Source: CAWUFC02 sp963921335 (GTDB taxonomy: Bacteria > Pseudomonadota > Gammaproteobacteria > Pseudomonadales > Halieaceae). Taken from it: a DNA stretch of 64,000 bases. The notes under the pieces were generated by a model. It searched no databases and was not told the origin of the DNA. It worked only from the letters and a program-made list of their open reading frames with translations. Position numbers and translations under genes: made by a program. The stretch covers positions 1,674,001 to 1,738,000 of the forward strand of contig CAWUFC020000001.1 in NCBI GenBank assembly GCA_963921335.3. Direction: 5' to 3'. Every line of letters begins with the position of its first letter. The first letter of the stretch is position 1. Positions 1 to 7,937 of this stretch are shown in pieces.

Positions 1-659
1 TCCGCTACCGGGTCTGAGACCAGAATGGTGGCAGCTCCCGCGAGTCGAGCGCCCTGGGTTGCTGCAATGCCAATACCGCCCGCACCCATGATCAGCACAG
101 TGGCCCCTTCTTCAACCTGAGCGGTATTGAGTACTGCGCCAACGCCGGTTTGCAGGGCGCAACCGATGACGCAGACCACATCCAACGGGATGTCTTTGTC
201 GATCTTGATAGCTCCGGTGGCGGGTGCGACTACCATTTCGGCGAGAGCGGCCACGCCGACGCCGCGCATGACCGTGGTGTCGCCGCGGCTGAGACCTGTG
301 GTGCCGTCTAGCAGGGTGTTGGTCATGATGTTCATGGTGTTTACGCAGAGGCTGTGCTCGTCACGCTGGCAGTAGTAACACTGGCCGCAGGGTGGGGCAG
401 GTGTCAGCACCACATGGTCACCGGGTTCGAGGTGGGTGACACCGGGGCCAACGCTCTCCACGACGCCCGAGGCCTCGTGGCCGAGAATAATGGGGTTGTC
501 GCCGAACGGCATGGTGCCATTGGCGATGGAAAGGTCAGAGTGACACAGGCCACAGTATTTCACCTGTACTCTCACCTCGCCGGCGCGGGGCTCCATGATG
601 TCGATGTCATCGACGATTTCCAGCGGTTCTCCGCCAACTTTCAAAATAGCTGCGCGCAT
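1..659 (-). CDS. Zinc-dependent alcohol dehydrogenase, MDR family (C-terminus outside window)
   Basis: The reverse strand reads open from an ATG at 659 to the window edge, giving about 219 N-terminal residues. The protein starts MRAAILKVGGEPL and shows the medium-chain dehydrogenase layout. Putative catalytic zinc ligands are Cys39 and the GHE signature at about residues 60-62. Four cysteines at about 91, 94, 97 and 105 form the structural zinc site, and a GAGGIG dinucleotide-binding loop lies near residue 191. The family oxidises alcohols or reduces aldehydes with NAD(P) in the cytoplasm. The substrate cannot be told from this fragment. A purine-rich AGGAGAG Shine-Dalgarno precedes the start. 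The gene stands apart from its neighbour mscS, which is on the same strand. Confidence 0.85.
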   Translation of the reverse strand, partial: MRAAILKVGGEPLEIVDDIDIMEPRAGEVRVQVKYCGLCHSDLSIANGTMPFGDNPIILGHEASGVVESVGPGVTHLEPGDHVVLTPAPPCGQCYYCQRDEHSLCVNTMNIMTNTLLDGTTGLSRGDTTVMRGVGVAALAEMVVAPATGAIKIDKDIPLDVVCVIGCALQTGVGAVLNTAQVEEGATVLIMGAGGIGIAATQGARLAGAATILVSDPVA

Positions 660-769
660 GCTCTCTCCTGTTATTTGTATTCAGTGCAGGCAGGGGAGCG
701 CATAAGCTAGGTTGGGCGTGGCGGCAGTGTCAACTGCCGCCGGTGGATAGTGCGAGTCTGTCCAGTAAA

Positions 770-1588
770 TCAGTCTGATTTATCGACGTGGACATCCATT
801 TGCGGGTAGGGAATGGAGATGTTGTTGGCGTCGAACTCCAGTTTTACTTTCTCCGTTGTCTCGAAGAAGACGTCCCAGTAATCGGCGGCGTTAACCCAGG
901 GGCGAACCACGAAATTAACGCTGGAGTCAGCCAGTTCACTCACCGCCACCTGGGGCGCCGGGTCAGCGAGAATGCGATCGTCCTCGCTGACAATTTTCTC
1001 CAGCAAGGCCTTGGCCGCACGGATATCATCGCCATAACCACAGCCGAACACCATATCCACCCGGCGGGTTGGGCGGGTTGAGTAGTTGGTGATAGTGTCG
1101 CTGTAAATCGCACCATTGGGGACAATGACTTCCTTGTTGTCCGGCGTGCGCATGGTGGTGGTGAAGATACCGATGGCCTCAACAATGCCCGAGGTGCCCG
1201 CTACTTCAACGAAGTCACCGTTCTTGAAGGGGCGGAACACGATCAGCATCACACCGGAGGCGAAGTTCTGCAGGGAGCCTTGCAGCGACAGGCCGATAGC
1301 CAGACCTGCGGCACCCAGCAGGGCGACCAGTGACGTGGTGTCGATACCCAACTGCCCGAGGGCGGCGATAATGACAAAGAGCAGCAGCACCCAGCGCAAG
1401 ATGTTGCAAATAAAAGTGACCAGCATCGCGTCCATGCCCGCTTTGCCCATCAGCCGTTCGCACAGGCCCACGACCAGGCCGACGACCATCCGGCCAAGGA
1501 CAAAAATAACCACCGCCATGGCGATGTTGATGCCCCAGGGCAGCGCGTAGTCGTTGATCAACGCGTTAATATCGAAAGATTCCGGCAT
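770..1588 (-). CDS. mscS: Small-conductance mechanosensitive channel (MscS family)
   Basis: This 272-residue protein is close to the size of E. coli MscS. It has three N-terminal membrane helices. The third is the Gly/Ala-rich pore helix (LLGAAGLAIGLSLQGSLQNF, around residues 88-107). It is followed by the conserved beta-domain segment FRPFKNGDFVEV and the VPNGAIYSDTITNYS motif, then an alpha/beta C-terminal domain. The family forms homoheptameric inner-membrane channels that open under membrane tension and release solutes on hypo-osmotic shock. It is divergent from the downstream MaoC gene and looks monocistronic. Identification is firm at family level; orthology to E. coli mscS rather than another paralogue is inferred. 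Confidence 0.9.
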   Translation of the reverse strand: MPESFDINALINDYALPWGINIAMAVVIFVLGRMVVGLVVGLCERLMGKAGMDAMLVTFICNILRWVLLLFVIIAALGQLGIDTTSLVALLGAAGLAIGLSLQGSLQNFASGVMLIVFRPFKNGDFVEVAGTSGIVEAIGIFTTTMRTPDNKEVIVPNGAIYSDTITNYSTRPTRRVDMVFGCGYGDDIRAAKALLEKIVSEDDRILADPAPQVAVSELADSSVNFVVRPWVNAADYWDVFFETTEKVKLEFDANNISIPYPQMDVHVDKSD

Positions 1589-1760
1589 AGTCGTTATTCC
1601 TTGTTGTTTTATTAATATTGAAGCAGCCTGTCACGAGTATAGCGCCCGTGATGTGGTGCGCCATATTCAACCGTCAGAGCTTGACGCAGTTCACAACTGG
1701 ACGCCCCGAATGACGCTGCGGTATAACCTTGTTCTTTCTGAATCTAAGGACTAAAAAGTA

Positions 1761-2216
1761 ATGACGACTGTATTTGCACAACCCGCAGATTTGCTGGGCA
1801 CCGAAGGGCAACATTTGGGTTACAGCGAATGGCTGGATATCGACCAGGAACGCATCAATCTGTTTGCAGATGCCACCGGCGACCACCAGTGGTTTCACGT
1901 TGATCCCGAGCGCGCCAAGGATGGTCCATTTGGCGCCACTATCGCCCACGGTTACCTGACCCTCTCATTGGCCAATCTGTTTTTGCCCCAGATTATGGAA
2001 GTGCAGAACATTTCCATGGGCGTGAACTATGGCTGTGAGAAAGTGCGTTTTCCGGCGCCTGTGCCGGTAGGTAGCCGTATTCGCGGCGGCGGTGAGGTGA
2101 TCTCTGTTGAAGAAGTAAAAGGTGGCGTACAGGTGGTGGTGCGCATGACCATAGAGGTGGAAGGGGGCGATCGGCCAGCATGCGTGATCGACACCATCTC
2201 CCGCTTCTTCCCCTGA
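1761..2216 (+). CDS. MaoC family dehydratase (NodN-like)
   Basis: This 151-residue single hotdog-fold protein carries the hydratase-2 motif around residues 37-64: ATGDHQWFHVDPERA, then a GPFGATIAHGYL segment, with Asp41 and His46 as likely catalytic residues. Proteins of this group hydrate 2-enoyl-CoA thioesters or related substrates in fatty acid metabolism; the substrate here is unknown. An AAGGA Shine-Dalgarno lies about 12 nt before the ATG. It is a single gene between divergent mscS and the rnpB region, so no operon partner helps narrow the function. Confidence 0.85.
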   Translation: MTTVFAQPADLLGTEGQHLGYSEWLDIDQERINLFADATGDHQWFHVDPERAKDGPFGATIAHGYLTLSLANLFLPQIMEVQNISMGVNYGCEKVRFPAPVPVGSRIRGGGEVISVEEVKGGVQVVVRMTIEVEGGDRPACVIDTISRFFP

Positions 2217-2223
2217 TCGTCAA

Positions 2224-2276
2224 CCAAAGTACTCTGACCCCATTGAAGTAGAATCAAAGTACTCTGACCCCATTGA
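2224..2276 (+). repeat. Two direct copies of a 23-bp 'AAAGTACTCTGACCCC' repeat, 30-bp period
   Basis: Copies at 2224-2246 and 2254-2276 share CAAAGTACTCTGACCCCATTGA, differing only at the first base. They lie between the MaoC stop and the predicted -10 element of rnpB. Related copies in both orientations follow rnpB at 2648-2698. The dispersed, short, partly palindromic character suggests a REP-like mobile repeat; that is an inference. No transposase is present in the window. Confidence 0.8.
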
Positions 2277-2278
2277 TC

Positions 2279-2287
2279 TGCTAAAAT
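2279..2287 (+). promoter_or_regulatory. Putative extended -10 promoter of rnpB
   Basis: TGCTAAAAT matches an extended -10 element (TGnTAnnnT) and ends about 7 nt before the 5' end expected for RNase P RNA. No convincing -35 box is visible at 16-18 nt. That position is occupied by the second AAAGTACTCTGACCCC repeat. Confidence 0.45.
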
Positions 2288-2291
2288 CCCG

Positions 2292-2640
2292 CGCGGAGTC
2301 GGCCAGGCGGTCGCTGGCAGCCGTGCTGCTGGAGGAAAGTCCGGGCTCCACAGGGCAGAGTGCCAGGTAACACCTGGGGGGCGTGAGCCTACGGAAAGTG
2401 CAACAGAAAGGATACCGCCGGTCGCAAGGCCGGTAAGGGTGAAAAGGTGCGGTAAGAGCGCACCGCGCGGCTGGCAACAGGCGTGGCGATGGTAAACCCC
2501 ACTCGGAGCAAGACCAAATAGGAATCCTGAGCTGCGGCCCGCAGTGGATTCGGGTAGGTTGCTTGAGGCTGCCGGCGACGGCAGTCCCAGATGAATGACC
2601 GTCCATGACAGAACCCGGCTTATCGGCCGACTCCCTCTCT
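2292..2640 (+). ncRNA. rnpB: RNase P RNA (bacterial type A)
   Basis: The region has the conserved core sequences of RNase P RNA: GAGGAAAGTCCGGGCTCC near 2333, the GGTAAGAGCGCACCGCGCGGC block near 2450, and the 3' conserved block AGATGAATGACCGTCCATGA near 2590, followed by AGAACCCGGCTTATCGG. The ends are set by the perfect P1 helix, GGAGTCGGCC at 2295-2304 pairing with GGCCGACTCC at 2625-2634. The RNA is the catalytic subunit that matures tRNA 5' ends. Its position just upstream of mraZ matches what is known in pseudomonads. Exact termini are estimated to within a few bases. Confidence 0.96.
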
Positions 2641-2647
2641 TAACTAC

Positions 2648-2709
2648 CAATGGGGTCAGAGTACTGTGATCAAAAATCGATCAAAGTACTCTGACCCCGG
2701 CCGGTTTTT
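2648..2709 (+). terminator. Inverted pair of the AAAGTACTCTGACCCC repeat, possible rnpB terminator
   Basis: An inverted copy (GGGGTCAGAGTACTGTGATC, 2652-2671) and a direct copy (GATCAAAGTACTCTGACCCC, 2679-2698) form a 20-bp stem with one mismatch and a 7-nt loop. A TTTTT run follows at 2705-2709 after GGCCGG. The structure could end rnpB transcription, or could simply be a REP-type inverted pair beside the gene. Confidence 0.5.
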
Positions 2710-2890
2710 AATAGTTTTTGGTTATATAAATAATTTTTTTATTCCAAAATAGTTTCATACTTAATGTAAAGTGTGAACAATACGATTTATAGGGCTGTTT
2801 TCGGTCCAGTTTCGACCCAGCCAGGCTCAGCTTTTCTGCTTAAAAATCCTCCCAAACCCCTGATATAGCTGGGTTTTTCCCCTGAGGCTT
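2699..2890. other. Non-coding, locally AT-rich spacer between rnpB and mraZ
   Basis: From about 2703 to 2800 the sequence is strikingly A/T rich (for example TTATATAAATAATTTTTTTATT near 2722), unlike the GC-rich surroundings. I see no gene in it. It could hold an UP element or additional promoters for the division cluster, or be a remnant of inserted DNA linked to the neighbouring repeats. Confidence 0.5.
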
Positions 2891-2892
2891 GC

Positions 2893-2922
2893 TTGACAGT
2901 GCGCTTTCCGCGTCCCTATAGT
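2893..2922 (+). promoter_or_regulatory. Sigma-70 promoter of the mraZ/dcw operon
   Basis: A perfect -35 box TTGACA (2893-2898) and a near-consensus -10 box TATAGT (2917-2922) are separated by 18 nt. It lies about 75 nt upstream of the mraZ start and just upstream of the MraZ-type operator repeats. This would be the main promoter of the division and cell wall cluster. Confidence 0.75.
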
Positions 2923-2931
2923 GTCGCAAAG

Positions 2932-2966
2932 TGGAAATAAGTGGGAAAAATTGGCTTTTTGTGGGA
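2932..2966 (+). promoter_or_regulatory. MraZ operator: four TGG(G)N repeats with exact 10-bp period
   Basis: TGGAA (2932), TGGGA (2942), TGGCT (2952) and TGGGA (2962) are each separated by 5 nt. Known MraZ sites are direct TGGGN repeats spaced by 5 nt in the mraZ leader, so this fits autorepression of the dcw operon by MraZ. Two of the four copies match TGGGN fully. Confidence 0.75.
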
Positions 2967-2997
2967 TTAAAGAGTCAAGAGGTGGGGAAAACAGACC

Positions 2998-3453
2998 GTG
3001 TTTCGTGGGGTGCAACACATCAATATGGACGCCAAGGGGCGACTGGCTATGCCAGCACGCCAGCGCGAGCCGTTGTTGAGTGAGTGCAATGGTCAACTGG
3101 TAGCCACCATTGATACCCAATCACGCTGTCTCTTTATCTACCCCCTGCCTGAATGGGAAAAAATCGAGCGCGAAATCCAGGAGTTGCCGGCGCTGAAGCC
3201 TGCAGTCAAACGCTTTCAGCGTCTGGTGATCGGTTATGCCACCGATCTTGAACTCGACAGCAGCGGCCGTGTGCTGTTGCCCGCCTCATTGCGTGATTAC
3301 GCCGGTCTGGAGAAAAAACTGGTGCTGGTGGGGCAGGGCAAAAAGATGGAATTGTGGGCTGAGGAGCTTTGGCTGGCCGAGCGCGATCAGGCGCTTGAGG
3401 AGTCGGGCCCCGAGGCTGAGTTACCCGAAGAATTGATGTCCCTGACCCTGTAG
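2998..3453 (+). CDS. mraZ: Transcriptional regulator MraZ
   Basis: This 151-residue protein has two AbrB-like half domains, each with the DxxGR signature (MDAKGRLAMPA near residue 9 and LDSSGRVLLPA near residue 83). MraZ forms ring oligomers that bind repeats in its own leader and adjust expression of the division operon. The GTG start at 2998 is chosen because GAGGTGGGG lies about 9 nt upstream and the N-terminus MFRGVQHINMD matches the family. It is the first gene of the cluster; rsmH follows within 10 nt. Confidence 0.95.
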   Translation: MFRGVQHINMDAKGRLAMPARQREPLLSECNGQLVATIDTQSRCLFIYPLPEWEKIEREIQELPALKPAVKRFQRLVIGYATDLELDSSGRVLLPASLRDYAGLEKKLVLVGQGKKMELWAEELWLAERDQALEESGPEAELPEELMSLTL

Positions 3454-3462
3454 GCGGTGGGG

Positions 3463-4386
3463 ATGCATCAGACAGTATTGTTGCAAGAGGCGGTGTCGGC
3501 TCTGGTAACGGCGAGCGATGGTGTCTATGTAGATGGCACTTTTGGCCGGGGTGGTCACTCTCGCGAAATACTTTCGGTACTCGGTCAGGAGGGTCGATTG
3601 TTGGCAGTGGACAAAGACCTGCAGGCCTGTGCGGTAGCGGCAGAGCTTAAGGAGAGTGATGGACGGTTCGATTTTGAACACACGTCCTTCGCTCAGCTTC
3701 CCCATCAACTGCGCCGGTGGGGGATCGGCGCAGTTGATGGCATTTTATTGGATCTGGGCGTTTCCAGTCCGCAGCTCGATCAGGCCGAGCGTGGCTTTTC
3801 TTTCAGTCATGATGGCCCGCTCGATATGCGCATGGATAACAGTTCGGGCGAAACGGCTGCCGAATGGCTGGCCTATGTGGAGCATGGAGATCTGGCCAGA
3901 GTGCTGCGGGAATACGGTGAAGAGCGTCATGCCGGACGGATTGCCAACGCCATCCTGCGCGAGCGCGAGCTCGAGCCGATTCTGACGACTGCCCGCCTGG
4001 CCAAAGTGGTGGCCGACGCGAACCCTAGTTGGGAGAAGCACAAGCATCCCGCCACCCGCACTTTTCAGGCGATTCGCATCTACATCAATCGTGAGCTGGA
4101 TGATCTGCAGCAGTTTCTGGATCAGTCCGTCGAGTTGCTGGCTCCCGGTGGCCGGCTGGTCATTATCAGTTTTCACTCGCTCGAAGATCGACTGGTGAAA
4201 CGCTTCATGCGCGAGCGCTCCCGCGGTGCGCCAGTGCCTAAAGGAGTGCCGCTGACCGATGACCAGGTCAAGCGCGATCTTTCGCTGGTGGGCAAGCCTG
4301 TCAAGGCCAGCGTTGATGAGGTGTCCGGCAATGTGCGAGCGCGCAGTGCGGTTATGCGGATAGCGGAGCGTAGCCATGTCCATTGA
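3463..4386 (+). CDS. rsmH: 16S rRNA (cytosine-1402-N4)-methyltransferase RsmH
   Basis: RsmH (MraW) uses S-adenosylmethionine to methylate N4 of C1402 in the 16S rRNA decoding centre. The sequence has the family N-terminus HQTVLLQEAV, the SAM motif VDGTFGRGGHS, DLGVSSPQLD, the segment GFSFSHDGPLDMRMD, and the C-terminal ISFHSLEDR. The ATG at 3463 (307 aa) is preferred, with an AGG 8 nt upstream. A GTG at 3457 would add two residues. The gene overlaps the start of ftsL by 11 nt. Confidence 0.95.
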   Translation: MHQTVLLQEAVSALVTASDGVYVDGTFGRGGHSREILSVLGQEGRLLAVDKDLQACAVAAELKESDGRFDFEHTSFAQLPHQLRRWGIGAVDGILLDLGVSSPQLDQAERGFSFSHDGPLDMRMDNSSGETAAEWLAYVEHGDLARVLREYGEERHAGRIANAILRERELEPILTTARLAKVVADANPSWEKHKHPATRTFQAIRIYINRELDDLQQFLDQSVELLAPGGRLVIISFHSLEDRLVKRFMRERSRGAPVPKGVPLTDDQVKRDLSLVGKPVKASVDEVSGNVRARSAVMRIAERSHVH

Positions 4387-4657
4387 TGCGTACCGCTGGC
4401 CGCTCATTAACCTTGGCTTGTTGCTGGCTGCCGTATGGACGGCGCTGGCAGTGATCGGTGCGACACACGAGAGTCGGGCACTGTATGCGCGGCTGCAGAA
4501 CTTGCAGAGCCAGGAGTGGCATATGCAGGAAGATTGGTCGCGTCTGCTGCTGGAGGAGAGCGCCTGGGCGGCTCATCATCGCGTCGCCAAACTGGCGGAA
4601 GAGAAGTTACACATGCACCCGCCCAAGGCGGATGCTATCAAGGTGCTGGTACGATGA
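4376..4657 (+). CDS. ftsL: Cell division protein FtsL
   Basis: This 93-residue bitopic protein has a short N-terminal tail, one membrane helix (about residues 10-28) and a periplasmic coiled-coil segment (LYARLQNLQSQEWHMQEDW) ending in the short C-terminal region typical of FtsL. FtsL complexes with FtsB and FtsQ and activates septal FtsW-FtsI. Sequence similarity in this family is weak, so the call rests on topology, size and the invariant position between rsmH and ftsI. Its stop overlaps the ftsI start as ATGA. Confidence 0.93.
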   Translation: MSIDAYRWPLINLGLLLAAVWTALAVIGATHESRALYARLQNLQSQEWHMQEDWSRLLLEESAWAAHHRVAKLAEEKLHMHPPKADAIKVLVR

Positions 4658-6453
4658 GCGCTCGCTCAGCAAGTAAGTCAGTCGGCAAGCGATCAGTGGT
4701 CGGCAAGCGCAAGCCTGCGTCAAGTAAGCCGGCTGCTGTCAAAACGGCTGCCCGCGGGAAGACACAATACGTGCCGGTTTCGCCCTGGCGCTGGCAGCTG
4801 ATGGTCGGTTTTGTCTGCCTATTATTCGCCATGTTGTTTGGGCGGGTGGTGAGTTTGCAGGTGCTGGAAACAGATCGGGGTTATGAGTTTCTGCAGGATC
4901 AGGGAGAGGCGCGGTTTTTACGCACCTCGGTGATTCCGGCCTATCGCGGCACCATCAGCGATCGTCGTGGCGAGCCGTTGGCGGTGAGTACGCCGGTGGT
5001 CAGCCTGTGGGCCAATCCTCGATTGCTGGCCAACTCCCAGCGCGGTGGCGAGCTGGCGTCTGCCCTGGGCTGGTCTGAGCTGCAGTTGTCAGAGCGGTTG
5101 CACCGCTACCGCAACAAGTCATTTATGTACCTGAAGCGCCACATGCGTCCGGCTGAGGCCGAGGCCATTTTGAAGTTAAAAGTGGCGGGTGTGCAGGGGC
5201 AGCGCGAGTACCAGCGTTTTTATCCGGCGGGTGCTGCAGCTGCACATCTGGTCGGATTTACCAATGTTGATGATCGCGGCATCGAAGGTATGGAGCTGGC
5301 CTATGACAGCCTGCTGCAGGGTGCACCCGGTAGCAAGCGGGTGATCAAGGATCTCTATGGTGAGGTGGTGCGCGATGTCGGCGAACTGGAAACGCCGCGC
5401 TCAGGTGCAGACTTGCGTTTGAGTATCGATCTGCGGCTGCAGTATGTCGCGCATCAGGCCCTACAGCGGGCAGTGACCCTGACCGGGGCAGACTCTGGAT
5501 CCGTGGTGACGGTGGATGCCCGCAATGGCGAGGTGCTCGCGCTGGTCAATCATCCAGTTTTCAATCCGAATCGCCGCAGCGGGCTGCGGCCAGCACAAAT
5601 GCGTAACCGTGCCATTGTCGACGCCTTCGAGCCCGGGTCAGTGCTGAAGCCCCTGGCGCTGGCGGCGGCACTGGAATCGGAGCAGTTTTCAGTCGACACC
5701 GTGATTGATACCTCGCCAGGGCGTTACAAAGTCGGTCGCAAGGTGCTGCACGATCCAGTGAATTATCGCGATCTAACCCTGGCCAGGGTGGTCGCCAAGT
5801 CCAGCCAGGTGGGTATTGTGAAAATGGCACTGCAGCTGGACCAGCAGGCTTTATGGGGACTTTATAACCGCATCGGGCTGGGCCAGAACCCCGGTACTGG
5901 CTTCCCCGGTGAGAGTGCGGGCCAATTACAGTATCGGGAGCGATGGCGAGACATTGAGCGAGCCACCCTGGCTTACGGCCATGGTTTGACGGTCACGCCA
6001 TTGCAGCTAGCAATGGCGTACTCAGTTATTGCCAGTGGTGGGCTGCGCTTCCCGGCCAGCCTGGTGCCCACCGAGGCGCCAGTGATGGCTGAGCGGGTAC
6101 TGCCAGAGCGATTAAGTTCGCAACTGCGAACCGTACTGGAGGGTGTCACCGCGGACTACGGCACCGGCAAACGGGCCCGAGTAGCAGGTTACAGGGTAGG
6201 TGGAAAAACCGGTACCGCGCACAAGGCTAGCGCGGGTGGATATGCCGACGACCGGTATCTTGCGCTGTTTGCTGGTATGGCGCCCATCGATGAGCCGCGC
6301 CTGGTGACGGTGGTGCTGATCAACGAGCCAAAAGGTGATCTCTACCACGGTGGTGAAGTGGCGGCACCGGTATTTGCTGAAGTGACAGAGGCGGGACTCC
6401 GGTTGTTCAATATCGCGCCACAGCGACTGCAACTGGCAGGGGTGAGCGGGTGA
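4654..6453 (+). CDS. ftsI: Septal peptidoglycan transpeptidase FtsI (PBP3)
   Basis: The start at 4654 gives 599 residues. A basic Ser/Lys-rich cytoplasmic tail of about 45 residues precedes one membrane helix (about 48-70). The pedestal domain carries the RGTISDRRGEPLA motif, and the transpeptidase domain follows. The nucleophile motif is S329-V-L-K332 and the KTG motif is at 518-520. The middle SxN motif reads S383-S384-Q385, so the usual Asn is replaced by Gln; the codon is clearly CAG. FtsI cross-links septal peptidoglycan with FtsW. The ATGA overlap with ftsL and the family-like N-terminus decide the start; an upstream in-frame extension is rejected. Confidence 0.96.
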   Translation: MSARSASKSVGKRSVVGKRKPASSKPAAVKTAARGKTQYVPVSPWRWQLMVGFVCLLFAMLFGRVVSLQVLETDRGYEFLQDQGEARFLRTSVIPAYRGTISDRRGEPLAVSTPVVSLWANPRLLANSQRGGELASALGWSELQLSERLHRYRNKSFMYLKRHMRPAEAEAILKLKVAGVQGQREYQRFYPAGAAAAHLVGFTNVDDRGIEGMELAYDSLLQGAPGSKRVIKDLYGEVVRDVGELETPRSGADLRLSIDLRLQYVAHQALQRAVTLTGADSGSVVTVDARNGEVLALVNHPVFNPNRRSGLRPAQMRNRAIVDAFEPGSVLKPLALAAALESEQFSVDTVIDTSPGRYKVGRKVLHDPVNYRDLTLARVVAKSSQVGIVKMALQLDQQALWGLYNRIGLGQNPGTGFPGESAGQLQYRERWRDIERATLAYGHGLTVTPLQLAMAYSVIASGGLRFPASLVPTEAPVMAERVLPERLSSQLRTVLEGVTADYGTGKRARVAGYRVGGKTGTAHKASAGGYADDRYLALFAGMAPIDEPRLVTVVLINEPKGDLYHGGEVAAPVFAEVTEAGLRLFNIAPQRLQLAGVSG

Positions 6454-7937
6454 TGGTCGCGAACGATCAAACCCGGTTGCAGCAGCCCTTGTCAGCGGTG
6501 CTGGATATGCCCGCGCCCGCCGTGGAGGTTGGCGGTGCGCAGTTGGATAGTCGTGCTGTGCAACCCGGTGATCTGTTTCTGGCCTTGTCCGGTGAACAGC
6601 ACGATGGCCGTGACTATATTGCGGCAGCTGTCGCAGCGGGCGCCTGTGCGATTGTCGCTGATTCCGGTGTCAGTGCGTCGCAGCGTCAGGCTGCTGACGC
6701 TGTTCCGCTAGTTGAGATTGAGAACCTGTCTATTCATGTCAGCGCCATTGCCGGTCGCTGTTACGGAGAGCCTGCCCGGGAATTGTTCCTGGCCGGCATC
6801 ACTGGCACCAATGGCAAGACTACCTGTTCCCGCCTGGCTGCCCAGCTGATTCGGGGCTATTACGGCCAGTGCGGTGTCATAGGTACCCTCGGTGCAGTCT
6901 TGGATGACAGTGTTGATGAGGCACTCAATACCACCCCTGATGCGGTGACCGTTCAGCGTCAGCTGGCTCAGTGGCGAGACCTTGGTGTCGGTCACGCAGC
7001 GCTGGAAGTATCCTCACACAGTCTGGTGCAGGGCCGCGTGGCGGCCCTCAACTTCGACTGCGCCGTGTTCACTAATCTGAGTCACGATCATCTCGATTAT
7101 CACGATGGTATGAGCGCCTATGCAGAGGCAAAAAGCCGCCTGTTTGCCTTTCCAGGTCTGCGTCAGGCCATCGTAAACCTGGATGACCCTTACGCCCCTG
7201 AGATGCTGGCTGTGCTTAACCCCGCCGCCGAAGTGATCGGCTACAGCCTCAGTGATGTTGCCGCCGCATTGAGTTGCTCAGATATCCGCCACGCCGCGGA
7301 TGGCGTGCGCGCAAACATTAGCAGCCCCTGGGGCAGCGGTGAGCTGCACTGCCCGCTACCCGGTGATTTCAATCTGTCTAATTTGCTGGCGGCGCTCGCC
7401 GTAGCCTGCTGTGCCGGAGTGCCGTTTGAGCAGGTTCTGGAGCGTACGCCGACCCTGAGTGGGGTGCCGGGACGGATGGAATATGTGGGTAACGAGTTGG
7501 ATGTGCAGCTGGTGGTTGACTATGCCCACACGCCAGACGCATTACTGAAAGTGCTGAACGCACTACGCCCCCACACTCGTGGCCAGCTGATCTGTGTGTT
7601 CGGCTGCGGCGGTGATCGGGACCAGGAGAAGCGTCCCTTGATGGGGCGGGTCGCCACTGAGCACGCTGATCGTGTGGTGGTGACCAGTGACAATCCGCGT
7701 ACCGAAAACCCACACCACATAGTGGCTGAGGTGATGTCCGGCTGTGAGCTGGATGTTGATGTAGAAGTGGATCGCGCGGCGGCCATAGCCCGCGCGGTGA
7801 AAATGGCGCGCCCGGGTGACTGTGTGCTGGTTGCCGGCAAGGGACATGAAACCTATCAGCAGCTCGGTCAGGACCGCCTGCCCTTCAGCGACGTGCAACA
7901 GCTTCGCCTGGCCGCGGCTGAGGCGGTGCAGCTGTGA
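6453..7937 (+). CDS. murE: UDP-MurNAc-L-Ala-D-Glu:meso-DAP ligase MurE
   Basis: This 494-residue Mur ligase adds the third peptide residue to the cytoplasmic peptidoglycan precursor with ATP. It has the ATP loop GITGTNGKTT (near residue 115) and the DNPR motif (TSDNPRTENP, near residue 410), which in MurE enzymes marks meso-diaminopimelate rather than lysine as substrate. This agrees with the dap genes elsewhere in the window. The ATG at 6453 overlaps the ftsI stop (TGATG); a GTG at 6450 is a possible alternative. Confidence 0.96.
   Translation: MVANDQTRLQQPLSAVLDMPAPAVEVGGAQLDSRAVQPGDLFLALSGEQHDGRDYIAAAVAAGACAIVADSGVSASQRQAADAVPLVEIENLSIHVSAIAGRCYGEPARELFLAGITGTNGKTTCSRLAAQLIRGYYGQCGVIGTLGAVLDDSVDEALNTTPDAVTVQRQLAQWRDLGVGHAALEVSSHSLVQGRVAALNFDCAVFTNLSHDHLDYHDGMSAYAEAKSRLFAFPGLRQAIVNLDDPYAPEMLAVLNPAAEVIGYSLSDVAAALSCSDIRHAADGVRANISSPWGSGELHCPLPGDFNLSNLLAALAVACCAGVPFEQVLERTPTLSGVPGRMEYVGNELDVQLVVDYAHTPDALLKVLNALRPHTRGQLICVFGCGGDRDQEKRPLMGRVATEHADRVVVTSDNPRTENPHHIVAEVMSGCELDVDVEVDRAAAIARAVKMARPGDCVLVAGKGHETYQQLGQDRLPFSDVQQLRLAAAEAVQL

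Noticed and set aside
1681..1727. TTGACG ... TATAAC as a promoter for the MaoC gene
   Set aside because: The two elements are about 35 nt apart, too far for a sigma-70 promoter, and no better -35 box sits near TATAAC.
2027..2650. Long reverse-strand open frame across the MaoC end and rnpB
   Set aside because: It overlaps the RNase P RNA and the MaoC gene, and its protein is low-complexity and unlike any family.
4435..4653. N-terminal extension of ftsI
   Set aside because: It lies wholly within ftsL in another frame. The ATGA overlap at 4654 is the natural start.
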